64,000 nucleotides of DNA from UBA6244 sp963676875 (lineage in GTDB: Bacteria > Bacteroidota > Bacteroidia > Bacteroidales > F082). Below are positions 44,410 to 53,517 of this stretch, in pieces (position 1 is the first letter of the stretch; the number at the start of each line of letters is the position of its first letter). The stretch spans positions 2,294,001 to 2,358,000 of the forward strand of contig OY781436.1 of the NCBI GenBank assembly GCA_963676875.1. Direction: 5' to 3'. Under the pieces are notes generated by a model. That model did not search any database. It was given only the letters and a program-made list of their open reading frames with translations, and was not told where the DNA came from. The translations under genes and the position numbers were made by a program.

Positions 44410-45531
44410 ATGAAACAATTAAAAAACGTATTTGGCTGGGTAATGTTACTATTACTGAGTGGTTGCCTGGGTACACAATCTGTGGAAAAATCGCAGCATG
44501 GACAGTTGTTTTTTGTTGGAACCTACACCGACGGAGCAAGTCAGGGAATCTATCGCTATCAATTGGATGGGGATTCATTGTCTTCTCTGGGTTTGGCTGC
44601 AAAATCGGTGAATCCGTCCTTTTTGGCCTTGACGCCGGACAAACAAATAATGTTGGCCGTTAACGAAACCGACCATGAAGGTACAGGTACTGTGGAATCG
44701 TTCGAGGTTAGTGATGACGGTTTGTCCTTTATTAGCAGTAGTCCAACAGGAGGTGCCCACCCCTGTTTCGTTACGGTAAACCGCAAAGGAGTTGTATTGG
44801 TGGCCAATTATTCCGGAGGTAATGTGGGTTTGTTGTCCTTGAATAAATCAGGAGCTTTGTCGCCGGTACTCGATGTGCAACAGCATTTTGGGGGAAGTGT
44901 AACACCCCGACAGGAAACTGCCCATGTTCATTCGGCTTGGTTTTTACCCCGAAGCAATCAGGTGATTTCGGTGGATTTGGGTAAGGATGAGTTGATATTT
45001 TATACACTCGACAAACGCGAACACAAACTCGTTCCAACTCCGTCAAAAAATGTACTTATGGCTCCCGGCGATGGTCCGCGACATTTGGCTTTTCACCCGA
45101 CACATGATTGGATTTATGTGTTGAATGAATTGAGCTGTAGCGTAACCCAATTGCAAAAAACAGACGCGGATACCTACGAAATAGTGAAGTCTGTTTCTAC
45201 CTTGCCGGAGGGATATGCCGAGCCCAACACCTCTGCTGACATTCATATATCCTCCGACGGGAAGTTTTTGTACGCCTCCAATCGTGGACATAATAGTTTG
45301 GCTATTTATTCGGTAGATGAGGTTGATGGTTCGTTGAAATCAATTGGTTTTGAGTCGGTAATGGGTGATGGTCCGCGTAATTTTACCCTCACTCCCGATG
45401 AAAGTCAGGTGGTGGTGGCCAATCAGTATTCCAATAACCTGGTGTTGTTCAATCGCGATAAAGAAACGGGAGTGCTGACCTATGTTTCTCAGGCAACGGC
45501 TCCAAATCCGGTTTGTGTGCTGTTTTGGTAA
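44410..45531 (+). CDS. Lactonase-family beta-propeller lipoprotein (6-phosphogluconolactonase-like)
   Basis: 373 residues from the ATG at 44410. Lipobox LLLSGC. The seven-bladed lactonase propeller is shown by FFVGTYTDGASQGIYRYQLD, PSFLALTPDKQIMLAVNE, GGAHPCFVTVNRKGVVLVANYSGG, GDGPRHLAFHPTHDWIYVLNE and GDGPRNFTLTPDESQVVVANQ. Cytoplasmic members hydrolyse 6-phosphogluconolactone; the lipid anchor places this one in the envelope, so an exogenous sugar lactone is more likely. An earlier ATG at 44317 would bury the lipobox and is rejected. Confidence 0.9.
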   Translation: MKQLKNVFGWVMLLLLSGCLGTQSVEKSQHGQLFFVGTYTDGASQGIYRYQLDGDSLSSLGLAAKSVNPSFLALTPDKQIMLAVNETDHEGTGTVESFEVSDDGLSFISSSPTGGAHPCFVTVNRKGVVLVANYSGGNVGLLSLNKSGALSPVLDVQQHFGGSVTPRQETAHVHSAWFLPRSNQVISVDLGKDELIFYTLDKREHKLVPTPSKNVLMAPGDGPRHLAFHPTHDWIYVLNELSCSVTQLQKTDADTYEIVKSVSTLPEGYAEPNTSADIHISSDGKFLYASNRGHNSLAIYSVDEVDGSLKSIGFESVMGDGPRNFTLTPDESQVVVANQYSNNLVLFNRDKETGVLTYVSQATAPNPVCVLFW

Positions 45532-45632
45532 CGATAGAATGGGTTTTGTTCAGTTTATCTTCGTGAAAGTTACACTTGTTGGGATGTAAATTTGGCAGTC
45601 GCACCAGAATCTAAACCTTTTGAAAAACAGGG

Positions 45633-45662
45633 TTGTTATTTCTAAAAATAGTACTAATTTTG
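45633..45662 (+). promoter_or_regulatory. Promoter of prs (TTG-N19-TAATTTTG)
   Basis: TTG at 45633-45635 and TAATTTTG at 45655-45662 with 19 bases between, the consensus arrangement, 31 bases before the prs ATG. Confidence 0.7.
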
Positions 45663-45693
45663 CAGCCGCGCAATTTCACCAAAAACCAACGTC

Positions 45694-46638
45694 ATGTCAG
45701 ATTCAATGGTCAGTATTTTTTCAGGAAGAAAAAGTAGGTATTTAGCAGAAAAAATTGCTGAACATTATGGTATGCCTTTGGGAAAATCCATTGTCTTGGA
45801 TTTTGCAGACGGTGAATTCCAAACCTCATACGAGGAAAATATTCGCGGACGTGATGTGTTTATCGTTCAGTCGACCTTTCCGCCGGCAGATAATTTCTTG
45901 GAATTATTGATGATGGTGGATGCAGCACGCAGGGCTTCGGCCAAAAAAATTATTGCGGTGATCCCATACTTTGGTTACGCTCGTCAGGATAGGAAAGACA
46001 AACCCCGGGTAAGTATTGCCAGTAAGCTTTCAGCCAACTTGTTGATCGCAGCCGGCGTTACCCGACTGATAACTATCGATTTACATGCCGATCAAATTCA
46101 GGGATTTTTCGATGTTCCCGTAGATCATTTGTATTCATCCAATATTTTCATCCCATATATCAAAAAACTAAATTTGCCCAACCTGATGATGGCTTCGCCT
46201 GATACCGGCGGTACACGCAGGGCGGCCAGTTATGCCAAAGCCTTGGGAAGCGGTTTTGTGATTTGTTATAAACAACGCGCCAAGCCCAACGTAATTGAAC
46301 AAATGGAGCTGATTGGCGACGTAGAAGGAAAAGATGTGGTGTTGATAGACGATATTATTGATACCGCGGGCACCATTACTAAAGCAGCCTCACTAATTAT
46401 GAGCCGTGGAGCCAACAGCGTTCGTGCTTTTTGTACCCATGCCATTTTCTCAGGCGATGCCTATAGTCGCATAAATAAATCCGTGTTTACCGAGGTGGTG
46501 GTTACAGATACCATTCCCTTGCAGCAGCACAGCGAAAAAATTACCGTATTGTCCACTGCCGAGTTACTTTCGGAAGTAATCAAGCGTGTTCAGAATTTTG
46601 AATCCATCAGTTCGTTATTCGATCTGAAAAACATATAA
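45694..46638 (+). CDS. prs: Ribose-phosphate pyrophosphokinase
   Basis: 314 residues. Makes PRPP from ribose 5-phosphate and ATP for nucleotide, His and Trp synthesis. Motifs: the ATP-binding FGYARQDRKDKPR, the DLHADQIQGFF metal site and the PRPP loop VVLIDDIIDTAGTITKAA. Full length with a canonical start. Followed after 15 bases by the L25/Ctc gene, the same pairing seen in many bacteria. Confidence 0.97.
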   Translation: MSDSMVSIFSGRKSRYLAEKIAEHYGMPLGKSIVLDFADGEFQTSYEENIRGRDVFIVQSTFPPADNFLELLMMVDAARRASAKKIIAVIPYFGYARQDRKDKPRVSIASKLSANLLIAAGVTRLITIDLHADQIQGFFDVPVDHLYSSNIFIPYIKKLNLPNLMMASPDTGGTRRAASYAKALGSGFVICYKQRAKPNVIEQMELIGDVEGKDVVLIDDIIDTAGTITKAASLIMSRGANSVRAFCTHAIFSGDAYSRINKSVFTEVVVTDTIPLQQHSEKITVLSTAELLSEVIKRVQNFESISSLFDLKNI

Positions 46639-46653
46639 TTAAATTTTATAAAC

Positions 46654-47280
46654 ATGAAAAAAGTATCATTGAGCGGTTCTCTTAGAGAGAACGTAGGGAA
46701 AAAAGATGCGAAAAAAGTGCGCAAAGCGGGTAATGTACCCTGTGTGCTTTACGGAGGCAAAGAACAAGTGCACTTTGAAGTGGACTCATTTTCTTTCGGA
46801 AAAATTATCTTCACCCCCGAAACATTTGTAATCGAGCTTAATCTCGATGGAAAAATTTACAACGCCTTATTGCAGGACGTTCAGTATCATCCTGTTTCCG
46901 ACAGTGCTTTGCATGCCGATTTTCTGGAAGTAATTCCTGGAAAACCAATTGTCTCAGCCTTGCCTATTCGAATGGTTGGTGACTCTCCAGGCGTAATTGC
47001 TGGTGGAAAGCTGCAACAGAAAATTCGCAAAATGAAGGTAAGAGGCATTGTTGAAAATCTACCTGAAGAAATTGTAATTGATATCTCCAAGCTGAAAATT
47101 GGTGATTCCATCAAGGTAAAAGCCGTTAAGATGGAAAATGTTGATATGCTCGACATCCCTAATTCAGTGGTTGTGATGGTGAAAGCTGCCCGTGGTGGTG
47201 GTGCTGACCTTGACGATGAAGAAGAAGGTGAAGAAGGCGAAGAAGGTGCAGAAGAAGGTGCTTCTGAAGCAGCCGAGTAA
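46654..47280 (+). CDS. rplY: Ribosomal protein L25/general stress protein Ctc
   Basis: 208 residues. The N-terminal L25 domain (LSGSLRENVGKKDAKKVRKAGNVPCVLYGG) binds 5S rRNA; the C-terminal TL5/Ctc domain follows to about residue 178. It ends in a long acidic tail of Glu, Gly and Asp (DDEEEGEEGEEGAEEG), common in Bacteroidota. Likely co-transcribed with prs. Confidence 0.95.
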   Translation: MKKVSLSGSLRENVGKKDAKKVRKAGNVPCVLYGGKEQVHFEVDSFSFGKIIFTPETFVIELNLDGKIYNALLQDVQYHPVSDSALHADFLEVIPGKPIVSALPIRMVGDSPGVIAGGKLQQKIRKMKVRGIVENLPEEIVIDISKLKIGDSIKVKAVKMENVDMLDIPNSVVVMVKAARGGGADLDDEEEGEEGEEGAEEGASEAAE

Positions 47281-47348
47281 GCATTCAGCAAAGGCATTAT
47301 CAGCCTTGCAGATATTTTAATTGAAATGAGAAAAAGGGATAAAGTGTT

Positions 47349-47356
47349 TAACTTTG
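47349..47356 (+). promoter_or_regulatory. Bacteroidota -7 box of pth
   Basis: TAACTTTG, exact TAnnTTTG. It overlaps the first codon of the longest pth reading frame (TTG at 47354), arguing for the later start at 47390. Confidence 0.5.
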
Positions 47357-47389
47357 TCCCTTTTATTGTCAGGTAAAAATCCACAAGTT

Positions 47390-47953
47390 TTGAAATACTT
47401 AATTGCCGGATTAGGAAATATTGGTGCTGAATATGTTAACACACGACATAACATTGGTTTTGTGGTGTGCAACGCGTTGGCACACGATTTAAGTACCGAA
47501 TTTAAGGTAGAACGTTTGGCATCTCGGGCAGAGGCCAAATACAAAGGGCGTACACTTGTTCTTATTAAGCCTACCACTTACATGAACCTCAGTGGTAAGT
47601 CTGTGAAATATTGGCTTGAAAAAGAGAATATCCCCCTTGAAAATTTATTGGTGATTGTTGATGATATTGCTTTGGCCAAGGGAGCTTTACGAATGAAGAA
47701 AAAAGGAGGCGATGCCGGACATAATGGGTTGTCGGATATCATGCTCAAACTTAACACAAGCGAATATAATCGATTAAGGATAGGTATCGGTGACAATTTC
47801 CCAAGAGGCTTTCAAGTGGATTATGTGCTCGGGCAATGGACCAAAGATGAAGAAAAAATCATGCTCCCGCGCATTGATGTAGCCGTTGACATGGTGAAAA
47901 GCTTTACCGCCATTGGCATCGACAGAACCATGACTGCTTTTAATAATAAATAG
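47390..47953 (+). CDS. pth: Peptidyl-tRNA hydrolase
   Basis: 187 residues from a TTG at 47390, giving the normal N-terminus (M)KYLIAGLGNIGAEY. Releases tRNA from peptidyl-tRNAs dropped by ribosomes. The catalytic His is in NTRHNIGF, with conserved TYMNLSGKS, the Asp of VDDIALAKG and GDAGHNGL. The gene has its own promoter box 34 bases upstream, and follows rplY. Confidence 0.94.
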   Translation: MKYLIAGLGNIGAEYVNTRHNIGFVVCNALAHDLSTEFKVERLASRAEAKYKGRTLVLIKPTTYMNLSGKSVKYWLEKENIPLENLLVIVDDIALAKGALRMKKKGGDAGHNGLSDIMLKLNTSEYNRLRIGIGDNFPRGFQVDYVLGQWTKDEEKIMLPRIDVAVDMVKSFTAIGIDRTMTAFNNK

Positions 47954-48075
47954 GGAGTCGGAAGTCGGGAGTCCGAAGACGGAAGTGGGGAATGACTAAG
48001 GTACTTTTAATCCTTTTCTGATCCTATGACCCAAAGAACAGTTGAATGCGGCCGCCCTATTTTACTATAGATTTC

Positions 48076-48732
48076 CTATAACCTCATCTCGGGAATTTCG
48101 CCTTCCACCTCCAGTGGAGCACCGGTTTTGGCCACAATTTCTGCTACACTTACGCCGGGGGCTCGTTCCACGAGTTTAAATCCGTTTTTGGTGACGTCAA
48201 CGACTGCCAGATCGGTTACGATGCGTTTTATGCATTGTACACCGGTAATTGGGAGGGTGCAGGCAGTCAGTAGTTTGGGGTTGCCGGCACGGTCGGTGTG
48301 CGTAGTGGCCACAATGATATTTTTTGCAGAAGCCACTAAATCCATGGCACCTCCCATACCTTTCACCATTTTTCCGGGAATTTTCCAGCTGGCGATGTCG
48401 CCCTTGTCCGAAATTTCAAATGCGCCCAACACGGTTAAGTCCACGTGTCCGCCACGAATCATGGCAAAACTGGTGGCTGAATCGAAAAATGCCGCTCCTT
48501 TGGTGTAGGTTACCGTTTGTTTGCCCGCATTTATTAAGTCGGCATCTTCTTCGCCCTTCACGGGAAAAGGTCCGATGCCCAGCAATCCATTTTCTGATTG
48601 AAGTATAACATCCATTCCTTCAGGGATATAGTTGGCTACCAAGGTGGGTATGCCGATTCCCAGATTAACATAATATCCGTCTTGTAATTCTTGTGCTATG
48701 CGTTGTGCTATTCCGTTTTTATCTAGTGCCAT
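48076..48732 (-). CDS. scoB: 3-oxoacid CoA-transferase subunit B
   Basis: 218 residues. The catalytic Glu is in LQSENGLLGIGP. With subunit A it moves CoA from succinyl-CoA to acetoacetate or a related acid. It is the last gene of the minus-strand leucine-type operon, 66 bases after scoA. Alternative: a butyrate/acetate:acetoacetate transferase, since these share the fold. Confidence 0.92.
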   Translation of the reverse strand: MALDKNGIAQRIAQELQDGYYVNLGIGIPTLVANYIPEGMDVILQSENGLLGIGPFPVKGEEDADLINAGKQTVTYTKGAAFFDSATSFAMIRGGHVDLTVLGAFEISDKGDIASWKIPGKMVKGMGGAMDLVASAKNIIVATTHTDRAGNPKLLTACTLPITGVQCIKRIVTDLAVVDVTKNGFKLVERAPGVSVAEIVAKTGAPLEVEGEIPEMRL

Positions 48733-48798
48733 GGTGTAATATATTTTCGTTGGTCAAAAAAGTGTATGTATTGATTATCAAATCCATGCAGATTTGCT

Positions 48799-49491
48799 TT
48801 AGCCTTGAGTGGTTACAAACTCAATTCGTTTTTCGTAGTTTTCGCCTTTAAAAATGCGTTGCACGAAAATTCCGGGGGTGTGAATCTGATTGGGGTCGAG
48901 TTCGCCGGCAGGCACCAATTCTTCCACTTCGGCAATGGTAATTTTCCCGGCCATGGCCATCATGTTGTTGAAATTGTTGGCGGTATGTCGATAGATCAGG
49001 TTTCCGGCTGTGTCGCCTTTCCAGGCTTTAACCACGGCAAAATCGGCGGTTAAGGCATGTTCGAGCAAGTGCATTTTTCCATTAAACTCACGTACTTCTT
49101 TGCCTTCGGCCACTTCGGTTCCATATCCGGCAGGAACAAAAAAGGCAGGAATTCCGGCACCTCCGGCACGGCAACGTTCAGCCAATGTTCCTTGGGGGAT
49201 AAGTTCCACGTCCAGCTCTCCCGAAAGCAATTGACGTTCAAATTCCTTGTTTTCACCCACATAGGACGAAATCATCTTCCTGATTTGATGTTTACGCAAT
49301 AGCATGCCCAAACCGAAGCCATCCACACCGGCATTGTTGCTGATACAGGTGAGTCCGGTAACTCCGCTTTCAAAAAGGGCTTCAATGGTTTTTTCGGGGA
49401 TACCGCACAATCCGAAACCTCCCAACATCAACGTCATATTGTTTTCTATTCCTTTTATTGCCTCCCGGGCGTTTTTTACAACTTTGTTCAT
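48799..49491 (-). CDS. scoA: 3-oxoacid CoA-transferase subunit A
   Basis: 230 residues. The glycine-rich motif TLMLGGFGLCGIPEKTI and the segment GAGIPAFFVPAGYGTEVAEGKE are characteristic of the A subunit. Its position after mcc and acyl-CoA dehydrogenase genes suggests it activates the acetoacetate produced by leucine breakdown, letting it enter thiolysis to acetyl-CoA. Confidence 0.93.
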   Translation of the reverse strand: MNKVVKNAREAIKGIENNMTLMLGGFGLCGIPEKTIEALFESGVTGLTCISNNAGVDGFGLGMLLRKHQIRKMISSYVGENKEFERQLLSGELDVELIPQGTLAERCRAGGAGIPAFFVPAGYGTEVAEGKEVREFNGKMHLLEHALTADFAVVKAWKGDTAGNLIYRHTANNFNNMMAMAGKITIAEVEELVPAGELDPNQIHTPGIFVQRIFKGENYEKRIEFVTTQG

Positions 49492-49530
49492 GGTAATTTG
49501 TTTAAGTTCAATATTAGTTTTGATTAGTGG

Positions 49531-50676
49531 TTAGCATCCGATCAGTCGTGAAATGACCAGTCGTTGAATTTCGCTGGTACCTTCACCCACTTGCAACAGC
49601 CGTTGATCGCGATAAAAGCGTTCTACGGGATAGTCTTTCATTAGGCCGTAACCTCCGTGAATCTGAACCGCTTCGTCGGCTACTTCTTTGGCCACTTCGC
49701 TGCAATACAATTTCGACATGGCGGCTTCTTTGCCATAGGGTCTTCCTTCATCTTTCAACCAGCAAGCTTTGTAAAGGAGATTTCTGGCCAATTCAATTTT
49801 CATGGCCATATCCGCCAGTTTGAAGGCGTTGATCTGGAATTTGGAGATGGGTTTACCAAATTGTTTGCGTTCGTTGGCGTAGGCAAGAGCCATCTCAAAA
49901 GCGCCCTGAGCCAATCCGAGACCCATAGCTCCGATGGACAAGCGACCTCCGTCGAGGGTATTCAACATGATATGTGATCCTTCGCCCACTTTACCCAACA
50001 GGTTTTCTTTGGGTACACGCACATCATCAAAAAACAATTCGGCTGTGTCTGATGCACGCCACATCATTTTGTTGTGCATGGGTACGCGACGAAAACCAGG
50101 CGTGTCTTTTTCCACGATGATGGTGGTAAATATTTTCTTCCCGTTTTCATCTCCGGAAACCGCTTGAACGGTACATCCCAGACTGATGTCAACAGAGGCA
50201 TTGGTAATAAATATTTTAGAGCCGTTTATCACCCATTCATCGCCATCGAGTACGGCGGTGGTCTTGGAACCTCGCGAATCGGAGCCGGCACCGGGTTCGG
50301 TGAGCCCGAAACTCCACAAACCGGAGCCCGTACATAGCGAAGGAAGGTATTTCATTTTTTGTTCTTCGGTGCCATAGGTAACCAAAGGACCTATTCCCAG
50401 CGAGTTATGAGCTGCCAGTGTGGCTGCTTGGGAGCCATCCACACGGGCTAGTTCTTCCACAGCAATAATATACGAAAGCGTATCTAAGCCTTGTCCTCCA
50501 TAGGATTCTGGGATGTTCATGCCAAACAAACCCAGTTCGCCCATTTTTTGGGTCAAGTCAAGAGAAAACTCCCCTTTTTCGTCCAGTTCCTGTGCCACGG
50601 GCTTTATTTCGCGTTCTGCAAAGTCGCGCACCGTGCTTCTTATCAGTTCCTGTTCGGGGCTTAAGTCAAAATTCAT
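49531..50676 (-). CDS. Acyl-CoA dehydrogenase, short-chain type
   Basis: 381 residues, FAD-dependent. The flavin-binding segments WSFGLTEPGAGSDSRG and RKQFGKPISKFQ are clear. The catalytic Glu is Glu365 in VGEGTSEIQ, as in short-chain/butyryl dehydrogenases. At the place where isovaleryl-CoA dehydrogenases carry their own catalytic Glu (LDLER) this protein has LDGGR (241-245). Genome context suggests isovaleryl-CoA; the residue pattern suggests a straight short-chain or 2-methyl substrate. Confidence 0.92.
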   Translation of the reverse strand: MNFDLSPEQELIRSTVRDFAEREIKPVAQELDEKGEFSLDLTQKMGELGLFGMNIPESYGGQGLDTLSYIIAVEELARVDGSQAATLAAHNSLGIGPLVTYGTEEQKMKYLPSLCTGSGLWSFGLTEPGAGSDSRGSKTTAVLDGDEWVINGSKIFITNASVDISLGCTVQAVSGDENGKKIFTTIIVEKDTPGFRRVPMHNKMMWRASDTAELFFDDVRVPKENLLGKVGEGSHIMLNTLDGGRLSIGAMGLGLAQGAFEMALAYANERKQFGKPISKFQINAFKLADMAMKIELARNLLYKACWLKDEGRPYGKEAAMSKLYCSEVAKEVADEAVQIHGGYGLMKDYPVERFYRDQRLLQVGEGTSEIQRLVISRLIGC

Positions 50677-50691
50677 AGTATTATATTTTAG

Positions 50692-52674
50692 TTATTCTTT
50701 ATCATGCAGTTTTACTAACAACTTGTCGGTGTCCACCATATCGCCCACCTGCACATTCACCAATTCCACAGTAGCATCATGGGTGGCCACAATGTTGTTC
50801 TCCATTTTCATGGCTTCTACCACCAGCAATACCGTACCCCGCACCACCTCATCTCCGGCAGCCACTGATACCTTAATCACCTTGCCGGGCATGGGTGTAA
50901 AATAGCTTCCGGCATCCTTACCCTGATCGGAGGATTCGTAATATTCAGCTTCGGTGAGTACATCTTCGCGTCGGATATTAAAATGTATGCCGTTGATGGT
51001 GATATAACCTTGTCCTTTAGTGTTATAGGAAATGTAAGAATCGTAATCTACACCATCAATGGCAAGTTTGATAAACTGTTTGTCAACGGTTTTGATTTCA
51101 GCTTGTACCTGCTTTCCTTCCACGATCAAATGAAAAATATCCTTTTCTTTCGAAACAAGTTCCACATTCATCTGCTGGTCGTTCAACAGAACCGGAATGA
51201 TCATTCGATTGCGCCAGTAACCTATGGTTTCCCAAATATTTGCAGGAGCAGTGGCTTGTAACGAATGAATCACCAAACCAACAACCGGAATATGTGACGG
51301 CAATTCAATGGTTTTATTTTGAATGTTCTGCAGCAACTCTTCTGAATGGGTATCACAAAATTTGGTGGAGATGGTATTGGAATGAAAGGCTTTATGCTGA
51401 ACCAATTGCAGCAAATAGGGGATGTTTGTTTGAATTCCCTGTACCACAAATTGTTTGAGCATGTTCTCCGTTTCTTTAATGGCCTGAGAGCGATTGGGTG
51501 CCCACACCACCAGTTTGCTGATCATGGGATCGTAATAACTTTCCACCACGGCAGGGCCATCCAGAGAGGTATCAATACGCACATGCTGTTGGTTGGGCAT
51601 GGCTAGCAAGGAAATGGCTCCGGGGGAGGGTAAAAAGTTGTTGGCAGGATCCTCGGCATAAATCCGACATTCGATGGCATGGCCATGTTGTGAAAGTTGA
51701 TCTTGCGACAATCGCAGGGGATTTCCGGCAGCCACCAGTATTTGTTCCTCTACCAGATCAACTCCTGTTACCATTTCGGTAACCGGATGTTCCACCTGGA
51801 TGCGGGTATTCATTTCCAGAAAATAGAAATTCAGGTTTTTATCCACCAAAAACTCGATGGTTCCGGCACTGTTGTAGCCAATTTTGCGACCGATTTTTAC
51901 GGCAGCTTCCCCCATTTTTTGTCTCACTTCCGGGGTAAGGGTTGGTGAGGGCGATTCTTCGATGATTTTTTGATAACGTCGTTGAATGGAACATTCACGT
52001 TCGAAGAGGTGAACAAGGTTGCCAAAATTATCTCCAATCAACTGAATTTCGATATGACGGGGTTCTTCGATATACTGTTCGATGTAGATGGTTTCGTCCC
52101 CAAAGTAGTTTTTAGCCTCACGACTGGTGGATTCCACCACATCCTTAAGTTCATCCATTTGGCGGACAATACGCATGCCCTTTCCTCCACCTCCTGCAGC
52201 AGCTTTCACGAGTACCGGAAATACCAGTTGGTTGGCATTATCGAACAAGGTTTGCAAGTCGCCGGTAATGCCTTTGGTCATGGGAATACCAATTTCTTCC
52301 ACGAATTTACGTGCTTCAATTTTATTTCCCATCAGGGTGATGGCTTCGGTATGCGGACCAATAAAAGTAATGCCGTTTTGCTCACAGGCCGCTACCAATA
52401 CGGGGCTTTCCGATAAAAATCCGTAGCCGGGATGGAGGGCGTCGCAGTCGGTTTTTTTGGCTGCTTCAATTATTTTGTTGGCATTCAGATAGGTGTCGGC
52501 CAGTTCGTTGCCCCCAATACACACCGCTTCGTCGGCTGTGCGCACATGGAGGCTGTTTTTGTCGGCCAGAGAATATACCGCCACGGTTTTGATGTTCAGC
52601 TTCTTTGCCGATTTCATCACGCGAACAGCAATTTCACCACGGTTGGCCACCAATATTTTTTTAAATAGTTTCAT
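50692..52674 (-). CDS. mccA: Biotin-dependent acyl-CoA carboxylase alpha subunit (methylcrotonyl-CoA type)
   Basis: 660 residues. Biotin carboxylase domain (residues 1-445; ATP-grasp AAAGGGGKGMRIV, HIEIQLIGDNFGNLVHLFERECS), a BT linker region, and a C-terminal biotinyl domain with biotin Lys in VVEAMKMENNI. Makes carboxybiotin for the beta subunit encoded two genes upstream. Assigned to methylcrotonyl-CoA because of the neighbouring MccB and enoyl-CoA hydratase; propionyl-CoA use cannot be excluded from this subunit alone. Confidence 0.93.
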   Translation of the reverse strand: MKLFKKILVANRGEIAVRVMKSAKKLNIKTVAVYSLADKNSLHVRTADEAVCIGGNELADTYLNANKIIEAAKKTDCDALHPGYGFLSESPVLVAACEQNGITFIGPHTEAITLMGNKIEARKFVEEIGIPMTKGITGDLQTLFDNANQLVFPVLVKAAAGGGGKGMRIVRQMDELKDVVESTSREAKNYFGDETIYIEQYIEEPRHIEIQLIGDNFGNLVHLFERECSIQRRYQKIIEESPSPTLTPEVRQKMGEAAVKIGRKIGYNSAGTIEFLVDKNLNFYFLEMNTRIQVEHPVTEMVTGVDLVEEQILVAAGNPLRLSQDQLSQHGHAIECRIYAEDPANNFLPSPGAISLLAMPNQQHVRIDTSLDGPAVVESYYDPMISKLVVWAPNRSQAIKETENMLKQFVVQGIQTNIPYLLQLVQHKAFHSNTISTKFCDTHSEELLQNIQNKTIELPSHIPVVGLVIHSLQATAPANIWETIGYWRNRMIIPVLLNDQQMNVELVSKEKDIFHLIVEGKQVQAEIKTVDKQFIKLAIDGVDYDSYISYNTKGQGYITINGIHFNIRREDVLTEAEYYESSDQGKDAGSYFTPMPGKVIKVSVAAGDEVVRGTVLLVVEAMKMENNIVATHDATVELVNVQVGDMVDTDKLLVKLHDKE

Positions 52675-52685
52675 CTTTTTTCGTT

Positions 52686-53507
52686 TTACTCAATTGGAAA
52701 ATCAGTCTTTGGATTTTGTTTTACCCAAAAGGGTTTTCGCTTTTCCAAAAATGCCGCCATTCCTTCCTGGCCTTCGTCGTCGGCGCGCAGGTTGGCAATT
52801 ATTCCGGCAGTGTAATCAATGAGTTCGTTTACTTCAGGGCCATCATAAACAATGTGCTGAATCAACTGTTTGGTGGCTCGGGTAGCTTTGGGTCCTGCGG
52901 TAAGAAATTCATTGATGTATTTTTTGATGTTCTCAATAAGCAATCCTGCCGGTACGGCTTTATTGATGAGTCCCACCCTTTCGGCCTCTTTTCCTTTAAA
53001 TCTTCTCCCTGTAAGCATCAAGTCGCGGGCATGGTATTCGCCGATACGGCGGATGATAAAGGGCATGATGGTAGCCGGACCAATACCAATTTTTACCTCA
53101 CTGAAGGCAAAGGTGGTATTTTCGTCGGCCAGCACCACATCGCAGGCAGCAAACAAACCATTGGCACCTCCAAACGCGGCTCCATGCACAATGGCCATGG
53201 TGGGCACGTGGCATCGGTAAATGGTTTTGAACAATTTGGCCAATCGCTGACCATCTTTGTAATTGTCGTCTTTGCTATGTTGGGCAATGTGGCTCATGTA
53301 GTTGAGGTCGGCACCGGCGCAAAAGGTTTTTCCTTTGCCTTTGAGTATGACCAACTTAAGCGATTCGTCTTTGGAAAATTCGCTAAATACCTCCGTAAGT
53401 TCGGCAATCATCACCTCATTGATGGCGTTGTGAACTTCCGGACGGTTTAAATAGACATATTGGATATCTTCTTTTCGTTCCAGTATTAGGGTTTCGTATG
53501 GGTTCAT
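52686..53507 (-). CDS. Enoyl-CoA hydratase/isomerase (methylglutaconyl-CoA hydratase-like)
   Basis: 273 residues of the crotonase fold. Oxyanion-hole segments TFCAGADLNYM and GAAFGGANGLFAACDVVLA, and the region FAFSEVKIGIGPATIMPFI, match the LiuC type that hydrates 3-methylglutaconyl-CoA to HMG-CoA. It lies between the two carboxylase subunits with gaps of 10 and 11 bases, the classic liu arrangement. Confidence 0.9.
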   Translation of the reverse strand: MNPYETLILERKEDIQYVYLNRPEVHNAINEVMIAELTEVFSEFSKDESLKLVILKGKGKTFCAGADLNYMSHIAQHSKDDNYKDGQRLAKLFKTIYRCHVPTMAIVHGAAFGGANGLFAACDVVLADENTTFAFSEVKIGIGPATIMPFIIRRIGEYHARDLMLTGRRFKGKEAERVGLINKAVPAGLLIENIKKYINEFLTAGPKATRATKQLIQHIVYDGPEVNELIDYTAGIIANLRADDEGQEGMAAFLEKRKPFWVKQNPKTDFPIE

Positions 53508-53517
53508 TCTGATTCAG

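Noticed and set aside
52716..53450. Long open frame antisense to the enoyl-CoA hydratase gene (244 codons)
   Set aside because: Opposite strand of a gene with clear crotonase motifs; no recognisable protein.
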